Source: Methanosphaera sp. ISO3-F5
Lineage (GTDB): Archaea > Methanobacteriota > Methanobacteria > Methanobacteriales > Methanobacteriaceae
Direction of reading: 5' to 3'
DNA: 64,000 nt
NCBI RefSeq assembly: GCF_034480035.2
Contig: NZ_CP118753.2
Location: 786,001 to 850,000, forward strand
The notes beneath the pieces are model-generated. The model was given only the letters and a program-made list of their open reading frames with translations. It was not told where the DNA came from and searched no databases. Positions 28,292-36,566 of this stretch are shown here, piece by piece; the stretch's first letter is position 1, and the number at the start of each line of letters is the position of its first letter. A program made the position numbers and the translations under genes.

Positions 28292-29044
28292 ATGACAAAT
28301 GAAAAATACTTAGCACCTCCATGGATAAAATATCCAACATATCCCGAAAAATCATCATTCTGGAAGACAGGAAGCGGTGCAGAATATTTAATAAAATATA
28401 ATGAAACAATAAACGATAAAGAAGAATATCTTAAAATATTTCCTAAAGCTCCATCATTTAAAGAAAGTGCAGTACCTAGTGAATCAGTAAGTGATGAAGT
28501 AAAAGAATATCTTCTATCACCAGAAAAAGCTTTAATCATAAATTTATGGCAAAAGGATGCAAAACCAAAATATGACAAGATTACTGCAGAAAAGAAGAAT
28601 GTAATCTTTATGTTTGACACATTATTTTTTGATCAATCAGCACACATACATGTTGGAACAAAAACATACGATTCTGCTAATGAAATAGTAGAACTATTAG
28701 AAAAAGAATTACAAAGCAAATCCCCAGATTTATGGGAAGAATTAAAATATACAGTTATAATTAACGCATTATATTATAAACTTGCTACAGATATCACATT
28801 CACTAAACAAGTAATAAGAACAGACGGTCAAGATATTATCTTCAAAAGTGATAACCTGGAATTAGGAGTTCAAGAAGATGACGAAGGAAATTACATCGGT
28901 AAAAATTTATTAGGTTTTGCAGTTATGGAAATAAGAGATGTTCTTAAGGAAGTTTATGCAAACTATGATTTGATAGATTGGGATATTTCAGGAGATCCTT
29001 ATAGTATTGAACGATGTACCTGTGGACACGTACACATGAAGTAA
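28292..29044 (+). CDS. Conserved methanogen protein of unknown function with CxCGHxH tail
   Basis: About 250 residues that I do not recognise. It opens with YLAPPWIKYPTYPEKSSFWKTG and contains a hydrophobic core segment KNVIFMFDTLFFDQSAHIHVG. It ends ERCTCGHVHMK, where two Cys and two His could bind a metal. No signal peptide or membrane helix. I chose the ATG at 28292 because GTGATT lies 4 bases before it; that GTG (28283) is an alternative in-frame start. It lies between hom and apgM on the same strand, each with its own spacer. Confidence 0.7.
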   Translation: MTNEKYLAPPWIKYPTYPEKSSFWKTGSGAEYLIKYNETINDKEEYLKIFPKAPSFKESAVPSESVSDEVKEYLLSPEKALIINLWQKDAKPKYDKITAEKKNVIFMFDTLFFDQSAHIHVGTKTYDSANEIVELLEKELQSKSPDLWEELKYTVIINALYYKLATDITFTKQVIRTDGQDIIFKSDNLELGVQEDDEGNYIGKNLLGFAVMEIRDVLKEVYANYDLIDWDISGDPYSIERCTCGHVHMK

Positions 29045-29117
29045 TAAAAATAGTTAATAAGTTAATAGTACAACATTATAATTAATAACCAAAATTTTTT
29101 TATAAACAGTGATTAAA

Positions 29118-30317
29118 ATGAAATATGTTATCGTAATAGCAGATGGTATGGCTGATGAGCCACTAGAACAACTTAACGGAAAAACGCCAGTAGTCGAAGC
29201 AAACACTCCTAACATGGATTTCATTGCAAAAAATGGGTATACTGGTTTAACAAAGAATGTTCCTGATGGAATGACTCCAGGTTCAGACGTAGCAAACACT
29301 TCTATCATGGGATTTAATCCATCAATGTTAAAAGGTAGAGGACCATTAGAAGCACCTAGTGTTGGAGTATCATTAGGAGATACTGATGTAGCATTTAGAT
29401 TAAACTTTATCAATGTAAAAGATGGTAAAATTAATGATTTTACAGCGGATCATATTTCAACAGAAGAAGCAGCACAGCTTATTGAAGCATTAAATGATAA
29501 TTTCAGTGAAATAGGAGTATTTTATCCTGGAGTTAGTTATAGAAACTTGTTCGTGATTGATGATATTGAAATGGAAGATTTAACTTCTACACCTCCACAT
29601 GATGTTGTAGGTCAACCATTTGAGGATAACTTACTAAAACCAGATAATGAAAAAGCACGATTAATCAATCAATTGATGAGAGATTCTGTAGAAGTATTAG
29701 AAAATCATCCTGTTAACAAAAAAAGAGTTAGTGAAGGAAAATTGCCTGCTAATATGATTTGGTTATGGGGTCAAGGTGCTAAACCAGTTATAGGAAACTT
29801 CCCTGAAAGATATAATATGTCTGGTGCAACTATTACTGGTGTTGATTTATTAAAAGGAATCAGTAATTATATTGGATTGGATGTTATTGAAGTACCTGGA
29901 GCAACTGCTTATTTCGATACTAACTATGAAAATAAGGTTAATTATGCATTAGAATCATTGAAGACTCATGATGTTCAATATATTCATATTGAAGCACCTG
30001 ATGAAGCAGGTCATGAAGGAAACTTGCCTGAAAAATTAAGGGCTATAGAAAATATAGATAGTATTATTCTAGGAAAATTATTAAAAGAATTACCGGGTAT
30101 TGATGAAGAGTTTACTATTGCTGTTTTACCAGATCATCCAACACCTATTGATATTAAAACTCATACAATGACACCAGTTCCATTTGCTATATATAGTACT
30201 AGCATTAAAGAACCTGATGCCACTGAAGTATTTTCTGAAGATATGTCACAGGGTAAGTATGATACGATTATTGGTCATACTTTATTGGATGAAATGATTA
30301 AGATTAGTAAGGAATAA
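29118..30317 (+). CDS. apgM: Cofactor-independent phosphoglycerate mutase (archaeal type)
   Basis: 399 residues. Interconverts 3- and 2-phosphoglycerate in glycolysis/gluconeogenesis. It belongs to the alkaline phosphatase superfamily: the N-terminal VIVIADGMADEP carries the first metal Asp, PGSDVANTSIMGF the phosphorylated Ser, and EAPDEAGHEGN and LPDHPTP the C-terminal metal ligands. Length fits archaeal ApgM (about 400). ATG 29118 has GTGAT just upstream; an in-frame GTG at 29109 is less likely. It converges with a PadR regulator gene 15 bp away. The product of this enzyme is also the substrate of the 2-phosphoglycerate kinase at 39282. Confidence 0.94.
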   Translation: MKYVIVIADGMADEPLEQLNGKTPVVEANTPNMDFIAKNGYTGLTKNVPDGMTPGSDVANTSIMGFNPSMLKGRGPLEAPSVGVSLGDTDVAFRLNFINVKDGKINDFTADHISTEEAAQLIEALNDNFSEIGVFYPGVSYRNLFVIDDIEMEDLTSTPPHDVVGQPFEDNLLKPDNEKARLINQLMRDSVEVLENHPVNKKRVSEGKLPANMIWLWGQGAKPVIGNFPERYNMSGATITGVDLLKGISNYIGLDVIEVPGATAYFDTNYENKVNYALESLKTHDVQYIHIEAPDEAGHEGNLPEKLRAIENIDSIILGKLLKELPGIDEEFTIAVLPDHPTPIDIKTHTMTPVPFAIYSTSIKEPDATEVFSEDMSQGKYDTIIGHTLLDEMIKISKE

Positions 30318-30332
30318 TTACTATTTTTTTTA

Positions 30333-30761
30333 CTATTCTTTGATTAAATCATTTATTAATTCTTTCCATATTTTTCTTTGCGTGTTTTGTCGATAGGCTG
30401 TTTTTATTAGTTTTAATGTTTTTTCGCCTTCTTCTGTTAGGCGGTATATTTTCACATCTTTCTTTTTATGAATTCCAGGGTAGAATTCTATTAATTTGTG
30501 TTCTGTCAGGGTCTTTAAAAGAGGATATATTTTGTTTGCTTTTGTTTCTTTCATTAATCCTACTTCTATTTGTGGCATAAAGAATTCATCAATCTTCTTC
30601 ATTATTAAATAGCCATGCATATTTCTTTTAGATAGAAACCATAATATTAGAAATATTGTAAAAGCTTTACTGGCTCCTTTTACAAAAATGTTGTATTCGA
30701 TGAGTTTATTCAATATATCTTCATCATATATTATATTATTATCTTTATCATTTTTTTCCAT
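30333..30761 (-). CDS. PadR-family transcriptional regulator
   Basis: 142 residues. Winged-helix DNA-binding domain at about 35-125: FLILWFLSKRNMHGYLIMKKID, then KANKIYPLLKTLTEHKLIEF for the recognition helix and IYRLTEEGEKTLKLI for the wing, followed by a short C-terminal dimerisation helix. PadR proteins are repressors that often respond to small toxic compounds and control transporters. No obvious target gene is adjacent except pyrG, which diverges from it, and itself. The start is ATG at 30761. Confidence 0.85.
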   Translation of the reverse strand: MEKNDKDNNIIYDEDILNKLIEYNIFVKGASKAFTIFLILWFLSKRNMHGYLIMKKIDEFFMPQIEVGLMKETKANKIYPLLKTLTEHKLIEFYPGIHKKKDVKIYRLTEEGEKTLKLIKTAYRQNTQRKIWKELINDLIKE

Positions 30762-31086
30762 ATTTTTTAATATATTTTTTTGTATATATAAAAATATTGA
30801 TATTATTGTTATTTTTTTATTAATTTATTATATTTTTATTTATTTTTAACTTGTTTTATACTATATATTTTTATTCATTAAAATGTGATTTCCTAAATTT
30901 TTCATACTGGTAAATGTGATAAATCTAAATAGTATCAAATACAAACATTTTATTATAATTAATTTTTTTTTTAAAAAAATTACAAATATTTATATTAAAA
31001 AATAAACAAAGTATTAATTAATAATTATTATATTATTTAATAATATAGTAATTATATTGATAATTTTATAACATTTTAAGGGAAGA
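30762..31086. other. 325-bp divergent spacer padR/pyrG
   Basis: No gene seen. Nearly all A and T, with T runs. Holds the pyrG-proximal dyad at 31022-31054 and AAGGGAAG at 31077-31084 as pyrG ribosome site. Confidence 0.5.
31022..31054 (+). promoter_or_regulatory. 16-bp inverted repeat upstream of pyrG
   Basis: Left arm 31022-31037 (TAATTATTATATTATT) and right arm 31039-31054 are complementary at 15 of 16 positions with a single base between. It ends 32 bp before the pyrG start. Possible operator or leader hairpin. AT-only composition weakens the case. Confidence 0.35.
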
Positions 31087-32697
31087 ATGGTAAACTTGTC
31101 AAAATATATTGTAGTAACTGGTGGAGTAGTAAGTTCCATAGGAAAAGGAATAACTTCAGCATCAATAGGTAGAATATTAAGGTCTTATGGAGTAAATGTA
31201 ACCGCAATAAAAATAGACCCATACCTAAACTGGGACTCCGGAACATTAAATCCATACCAACACGGAGAAGTATACGTAACAGATGACGGAATGGAATGTG
31301 ACCTAGACTTAGGACATTACGAAAGGTTTCTAGACACAGAACTATCCGGAAAAGCAAACATCACAACAGGAAAAGTATACTCATCCGTCATAGAAAAAGA
31401 AAGAAAAGGAGAATATTTAGGATCCTGTGTACAAATAATACCACACATCACAGAAGAAATCAAAATAATGATACGTGATGTAGCCAAAAAAACAAAAGCA
31501 GAAGTAGTAATGGTTGAAGTTGGAGGAACCGTAGGAGACATAGAAAGTCAACCATTCATTGAAGCTGTAAGACAACTAAAAAACGAAGAAGGACATGAAA
31601 ACTGTATGTTTGTACATGTAACCTATGTACCTTACCTAAAAGCAGCTAAAGAATTTAAAACAAAACCAACACAACACAGTACAAAAGAACTAAGAGGATT
31701 AGGAATAAACCCTGACATGATAGTATGCAGATCAGAACTATTACTAGATGACAACTTAAAAGAAAAAATAGCACACTTCTGTGACGTACCAAAAAATGCA
31801 GTCATAAATACACCTGATGCACATTCAATCTACGAAGTACCATTAACAATGTACTCCGAAAACGTTGGAAACATAGTTCTAGACCGCTTAGGAATGGAAA
31901 AACCAAACAAAGCAGACTTATATGAATGGAGCCAAATTGTAGAAGACTTAAAAATAGAATCACCAAAAGTAAAAATAGGTGTTGTAGGTAAATACATTGA
32001 ACTAGAAGACGCATACATAAGTATCAGAGAAGCTCTAAAACATGCAGGTGCTGCAAACAAAGTTAAAGTTGAAATTGATTGGATAAAAGCAGATAATGAT
32101 TTCAACATAGATTCTCTATCAAAATATGATGGATTATTAATTCCTGGAGGATTTGGAGAAAGAGGAATATCCGGAAAAATAGAATCTGTTAAATACGCAA
32201 TAAACAATAAAATCCCAATCTTTGGTATATGCTTAGGATTACATGCAATGTCAATAGCAATAGCTCAACTAAATGGACATCCTGAAGCAAATAGTACCGA
32301 GTTTGATGAAGATTGTTCCTGTCCTGTGATTGATATGATGGAAGAACAGAAGAAAATTAACAACATGGGTGGAACTATGAGATTAGGAGCATATCCATGT
32401 AAAGTTAAAGAAGGAACTATTGCATATGAAGCATATAAAGATTCACAGGTATCTGAAAGACATAGACATAGATACGAAGTTAATAATGAGTATCGTGATT
32501 TATTAACTGATTTTGGTGCAGTAATTTCAGGAACTTCTCCTGATGATTTCTTAGTTGAAATGATTGAACTTAAAGATCATCCATGGTTCTTAGGATGTCA
32601 ATTCCATCCAGAATTTAAATCAAGACCTAATGCTCCTCATCCAATATTCAAATCTTTCATTAAAGCAGCTAAAGACAATAAACAAGGCAAGTTTTAA
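31087..32697 (+). CDS. pyrG: CTP synthase (glutamine-hydrolysing)
   Basis: 536 residues, the normal length. Amidates UTP to CTP using ATP and glutamine. The synthetase domain begins KYIVVTGGVVSSIGKGITSAS (ATP P-loop), followed by KIDPYLNWDSGTLNPYQHGE. The C-terminal class I glutaminase has LIPGGFGERG, the nucleophile elbow FGICLGLHAMS (Cys near residue 380) and the catalytic His-Pro-Glu in CQFHPEFKSRP. ATG at 31087 is supported by AAGGGAAG. Codons shift from A/C-ending in the first half to T-rich in the second half near 31,950. Followed by a T run likely to end transcription. Confidence 0.96.
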   Translation: MVNLSKYIVVTGGVVSSIGKGITSASIGRILRSYGVNVTAIKIDPYLNWDSGTLNPYQHGEVYVTDDGMECDLDLGHYERFLDTELSGKANITTGKVYSSVIEKERKGEYLGSCVQIIPHITEEIKIMIRDVAKKTKAEVVMVEVGGTVGDIESQPFIEAVRQLKNEEGHENCMFVHVTYVPYLKAAKEFKTKPTQHSTKELRGLGINPDMIVCRSELLLDDNLKEKIAHFCDVPKNAVINTPDAHSIYEVPLTMYSENVGNIVLDRLGMEKPNKADLYEWSQIVEDLKIESPKVKIGVVGKYIELEDAYISIREALKHAGAANKVKVEIDWIKADNDFNIDSLSKYDGLLIPGGFGERGISGKIESVKYAINNKIPIFGICLGLHAMSIAIAQLNGHPEANSTEFDEDCSCPVIDMMEEQKKINNMGGTMRLGAYPCKVKEGTIAYEAYKDSQVSERHRHRYEVNNEYRDLLTDFGAVISGTSPDDFLVEMIELKDHPWFLGCQFHPEFKSRPNAPHPIFKSFIKAAKDNKQGKF

Positions 32698-32712
32698 TTC
32701 TTTTCTTCCCTA

Positions 32713-32720
32713 TTTTTTTT
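32713..32720 (+). terminator. Poly-T tract after pyrG
   Basis: Eight T residues after a C/T-rich stretch 16 bases past the pyrG stop, the usual form of archaeal intrinsic termination. It overlaps the leader of the next gene. Confidence 0.4.
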
Positions 32721-32731
32721 AGAAAGACATT

Positions 32732-33826
32732 ATGAATTTGTATATAATTAAAATATTTGGAATAATTTTAGTAACTATGTGTTGTTTAATCGCAACATAT
32801 ACTGATGTCAAATATCAAATAATACCTAATAAATTAACATTTACAACAATCATTCTTGGTATTAGTTTAGTAAGTATTTATTTTTCTTTAGTTGGACATT
32901 TTAATCTTTTTTATTACATTTCAATATGTGCAGTATTTGTATTCTCATATATCTTATGGAAACTTGGAGTATGGGCTGGTGGTGATGTTAAATTATTTAC
33001 TGCAGTATCTACATTGCTCATACCAGATTTTATGAATATATTGCCTAGTTATGTCATAAATGGTATTTCTTTACCGTTTAATATATTTTCTTTGAGAGTA
33101 CCTGCGTTTTATGTAATGTTTAATAGTATACTGTCCATAATACCTGTTGTTCTAATATATGTGTCAATAATAATTATGAAAGATAAACCTTATTTAAAAG
33201 AAAAGTTCATCCAATCTTTTAATTTTAAAGATGTTTTATTAACAGTAAATTCATTAATCATATCTTATATGATAATTTCAGAATTAAATGTATATCATAC
33301 TTTAATAAAAATAATATTTTTACTAATATTGTCTTATATCCTGTCAAAAATATTGAAATATAAAATAATACTGATAATATCCACAATATTAGTAATATCT
33401 CAGCAGATATTAACAGCTAATCTGATATTCTACTTAACTGAATTTATTATAATCACAGTATTAATTACGGTTAAAAATATTTATCATAAGAGCATAATAC
33501 AGGATGCATTAACACAAAATATAGATATGAATTTATTAGAAGAAGGAATGATACTTCAATATCCATTATACTATAAAAATCAACAATATTACTTTGATAA
33601 AAGTAATTGGTATGATTTCAAAGATAAAGGAGAGTTAATATGTTCAAACAATGCATGTGGCTTAACAAATGTTGAAATAAAAAAATTAAAAAAGGTATAT
33701 GTCAATTCAACAATATCTATAAAAAAAGGATTATCTTTTGCTCCATTTATATTAGCAGGATTAATAATTACATTATTGCTGGGAAATACGTATCAGCTTT
33801 CAATTTATTTGGTGGGGTTGATATAA
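32732..33826 (+). CDS. Archaeal class III prepilin peptidase (A24 family, EppA-like)
   Basis: 364 residues, strongly hydrophobic with about 9-10 membrane helices. The two catalytic aspartates of A24 peptidases are in ATYTDVKYQIIPNKLTF (residues about 22-38) and in GVWAGGDVKLFTA (GxGD-type motif, near 82-95). It cuts class III leaders before the conserved Gln in pilin precursors. The gene is immediately followed by a class III signal protein (no gap between stop and TTG start), which supports the call. The pilins at 4215-4590 are likely substrates too. The middle and C-terminal parts (120-364) are longer than the minimal peptidase. Confidence 0.86.
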   Translation: MNLYIIKIFGIILVTMCCLIATYTDVKYQIIPNKLTFTTIILGISLVSIYFSLVGHFNLFYYISICAVFVFSYILWKLGVWAGGDVKLFTAVSTLLIPDFMNILPSYVINGISLPFNIFSLRVPAFYVMFNSILSIIPVVLIYVSIIIMKDKPYLKEKFIQSFNFKDVLLTVNSLIISYMIISELNVYHTLIKIIFLLILSYILSKILKYKIILIISTILVISQQILTANLIFYLTEFIIITVLITVKNIYHKSIIQDALTQNIDMNLLEEGMILQYPLYYKNQQYYFDKSNWYDFKDKGELICSNNACGLTNVEIKKLKKVYVNSTISIKKGLSFAPFILAGLIITLLLGNTYQLSIYLVGLI

Positions 33827-34291
33827 TTGGATAATAAAGGCCAAATAGCTTTGGAATATTTGTTAATATTTTTTATTTTATTGATTATATTGTCAATAAT
33901 AACTATTCCCCTTTTATATGATGGTATTGAAGCTACAAATGATGTGACAAAGACGGTTAAGGTTAAAAGTTTTTTAACAGAACTTCAAAAGAATGTTAAA
34001 TTAATATATTCATTGGGTGCTGGTTCCAAGAGAACTATAGGTGTTTATGTTCCAGCAGATATGGTTATTTATTATACTCTTCGTAGTGGAAGACATTATG
34101 TTTATACTAATTTGATGTTATCTGATGGTTCTAATAAGAGGGTAGAGTTAGAAATGCCGTGTAAAGTTTCGTTTAATAATAATAGTAATCATTATTATTC
34201 GAGTTTAAGAAAGCGTTGGTATTATAATGTGGAGGTTAGATGGATTGAATCAGCAAATGGTGAGAGGAGTATTAATATAATTTTTAAATGA
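33827..34291 (+). CDS. Class III signal peptide-containing pilin-like protein
   Basis: 154 residues. N-terminus DNKGQIALEYLLIFFILL: short leader, cleavage expected before Gln, Glu at +5, then a hydrophobic helix of about 24 residues. The mature domain is larger than that of the small pilins and rich in Tyr, Ser and Asn (YYTLRSGRHYVYTNLMLSDG, RKRWYYNVEVRWIES). It may be a minor pilin or tip adhesin. TTG start directly at the stop of the peptidase gene; GGTGGGG sits 6-12 bases upstream. Translationally coupled with the peptidase. Confidence 0.85.
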   Translation: MDNKGQIALEYLLIFFILLIILSIITIPLLYDGIEATNDVTKTVKVKSFLTELQKNVKLIYSLGAGSKRTIGVYVPADMVIYYTLRSGRHYVYTNLMLSDGSNKRVELEMPCKVSFNNNSNHYYSSLRKRWYYNVEVRWIESANGERSINIIFK

Positions 34292-34298
34292 ATAAATT

Positions 34299-35003
34299 TT
34301 ATTCTTCTTTTTTATTTGCTAATTCTTTTAATTCTTTGTACATAATTTTTCTGTCTTCTTCTGATCTGTTTTCATGGTATACTATTTCTTCTAATTCTTC
34401 TTGTCTTCTTATTATAGTGTTTAATATTTCGGTTATAGGGTCTGGTATTTTTCCGTGTTCTAAGTCACGTTTATGTTGGCTTTGTTTACGTATTGATTCT
34501 AATGTTCTTCCTGGTATACCTACTATTGTTGAATCTGGTGGTGCTGGTTTTGTTACTACTGATCCTGCGCCTATTTTACAGTCATCTCCTATTTCTATGT
34601 CTCCAAGTACTATTGCGTTGGTACCGATTACTACTCTGTCACCTATTGTTGGATGTCTTTTTTTTGCTTCTAGGCTTGTTCCTCCGAGTACTACTCCTTT
34701 GTATAGTAGAACATCATCTCCTACGATTGTTGTTTCTCCGATTACTACTCCCATTCCATGGTCTATGAAGAATCTTCTTCCGATTGTTGCTCCGGGGTGT
34801 ATTTCTATTCCTGTGAGGAATCGGTTTATGTGGGAGATAAATCTTCCGATTAGTTTGTGATTTTTTTTCCAGAACCAGTGTGCGATTTTATGTAGCCATA
34901 GGGCGTGTAGGCCTGGATAGCAGAGTATGACTTCTATTGTGCTTTTTGCTGCAGGATCATTTGAGAAAACAGTGTTTATGTCTTCTTTTATTGTCTCAAA
35001 CAT
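34299..35003 (-). CDS. cysE: Serine O-acetyltransferase
   Basis: 234 residues. Transfers acetyl from acetyl-CoA to serine, making O-acetylserine for cysteine synthesis. N-terminal helical part ([20 protein letters not shown], then [15 protein letters not shown]), followed by the left-handed beta-helix of hexapeptide repeats with the active His in [19 protein letters not shown], and [24 protein letters not shown]. It diverges from cysK across 410 bp. A TATA element (AAAGTATATAAAG on the minus strand, about 35046-35057) and AAGGAAC before the ATG are visible. Cysteine supply by this bacterial-type route is less usual in methanogens than the Sep-tRNA route. Confidence 0.93.
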   Translation of the reverse strand: MFETIKEDINTVFSNDPAAKSTIEVILCYPGLHALWLHKIAHWFWKKNHKLIGRFISHINRFLTGIEIHPGATIGRRFFIDHGMGVVIGETTIVGDDVLLYKGVVLGGTSLEAKKRHPTIGDRVVIGTNAIVLGDIEIGDDCKIGAGSVVTKPAPPDSTIVGIPGRTLESIRKQSQHKRDLEHGKIPDPITEILNTIIRRQEELEEIVYHENRSEEDRKIMYKELKELANKKEE

Positions 35004-35413
35004 TGTTTCAGTTCCTTTTTTGGTTTATGTTTTTTCTTTTTTCTTTATATACTTTTATTGTTCTTTTTATTTATTTTTTCTTGACAATATAATTATATAA
35101 CTATAGTTATATTTATATATAATTATAACATATATTAATTTGTAGTCAAGAATATGATAAATTTATAATTTAACATTGTTATTTTATAAATCATTAAAAA
35201 ATTATATCTAAAAATTTTAATATTATTATATTTCAAAATTTTAGAAAAATAAATAATTAAGTAAATAATTTCAAATTATAATAATCATTTATGATACAAT
35301 AAAATATAACAATTGTTATACTTAATTTAATATCAAAACCCAATAAAATAAAAAAATCAAAAAAAATAAAAATAATAATAACAAAAACAAAAAAAGATAG
35401 GACGTGAAAAAAC
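35004..35413. promoter_or_regulatory. cysE/cysK divergent control region
   Basis: No gene seen in 410 bp. An exact 18-bp palindrome ATATAACTATAGTTATAT lies at 35095-35112, about 40 bp upstream of the cysE TATA element. Outside it are the 8-bp inverted arms TTCTTGAC (35078-35085) and GTCAAGAA (35145-35152). Together they suggest a binding site for a cysteine/sulfur regulator serving cysE and perhaps cysK. Confidence 0.45.
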
Positions 35414-36385
35414 ATGACAATAGAAAATATACCAATATTAAAAAAACCAATAGCAAACGACATAACAGAAACAATAGGAAACACACCACTAGTAAAAATA
35501 AACAAACTAACTGAAGGAATCGACGCAACAGTACTAGTAAAAGTAGAATCATTCAATCCAGTAAGCAGTGTAAAAGACAGAGTAGCAGTATCATTAATAG
35601 AAGACGCAGAAAAACAAGGAAAAATAAACAAAGATACAACAATCATCGAACCAACAAGTGGAAACACAGGAGTAGCACTAGCATTCGCAGCAGCAGCCAA
35701 AGGATACAAACTCAAAATAATACTACCAGAATCATTCTCAATAGAAAGAAGAAAACTAGTAAAAATATTCGGAGCAGACCTAGTACTAACACCAGCATCC
35801 GAAGGAATACCAGGAGCAATCAAAGAAGCAGAAAGACTAAACAAAGAAATAGAAAACTCAATAATACTACAACAATTCGAAAACCCAGCAAACCCAAAAA
35901 TACATGAAATACTAACAGGAGAAGAAATCTACACAGACACAGACGGAAAAGTAGACATAGTAGTATCCGCAGCAGGAACAGGAGGAACAGCAACAGGAAT
36001 AGCAAGAGCAATAAAACCAAAAAAAGAAAACTTCCAACTAATAGTAGTAGAAGCAGCATCATCACCAATAATCTCCAAAGGAGAAAAAGGACCACATAAA
36101 ATACAAGGAATCAGCCCAGGATTTGTAGCAGACACATTAGACCTCGATGTAATAGATGAAGTAATAACAGTAGAAGACGAAGATGCAGGTAAAGGAACAA
36201 TCAACTTAGCACAAAAAGAAGGAATCCTCGCAGGAATATCATCAGGAGCAGCAATACACGCAGCAATAGAAGTAGCAAAAAGACCAGAAAACAAAGGAAA
36301 AACTATAGTAGCAATATTACCAGATACTGGAGAAAGATATTTAAGCGTAGACTGGTTATCTGAAATATATTACGATTTAGATTAA
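35414..36385 (+). CDS. cysK: Cysteine synthase (O-acetylserine sulfhydrylase)
   Basis: 323 residues. Fold-type II PLP enzyme that replaces the acetyl of O-acetylserine with sulfide. Motifs: GNTPLVKINKL, then FNPVSSVKDRVAVSLI with the PLP-binding Lys, PTSGNTGVALAFAAAAKGY for the substrate loop, SAAGTGGTATGIARAIK for the phosphate loop, and GISSGAAIHAAIEVAKR near the C-terminus. A 20-residue N-terminal extension precedes the usual start. ACGTGAAAAAAC precedes the ATG. Codons are extremely A/C-ending, unlike divergent cysE. Forms the second step after cysE. Confidence 0.95.
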   Translation: MTIENIPILKKPIANDITETIGNTPLVKINKLTEGIDATVLVKVESFNPVSSVKDRVAVSLIEDAEKQGKINKDTTIIEPTSGNTGVALAFAAAAKGYKLKIILPESFSIERRKLVKIFGADLVLTPASEGIPGAIKEAERLNKEIENSIILQQFENPANPKIHEILTGEEIYTDTDGKVDIVVSAAGTGGTATGIARAIKPKKENFQLIVVEAASSPIISKGEKGPHKIQGISPGFVADTLDLDVIDEVITVEDEDAGKGTINLAQKEGILAGISSGAAIHAAIEVAKRPENKGKTIVAILPDTGERYLSVDWLSEIYYDLD

Positions 36386-36566
36386 TAAATCTAAATTATT
36401 CCTCCTTTTTATTAAATTTAATATTAAATTTTCAAACATAATCACAAAAAACAACCATCACTACAAATTTATATAATAACTAATTTTTACATAAAAACCT
36501 ATACAACTTTTTTAATATTTGAAAAAACAAACATATTAATATCTGAAATTCTTGAAGGATAAAAAT

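Noticed and set aside
34288..34860. 190-codon frame antisense to cysE
   Set aside because: cysE on the other strand is unmistakable, with hexapeptide repeats and active-site His.
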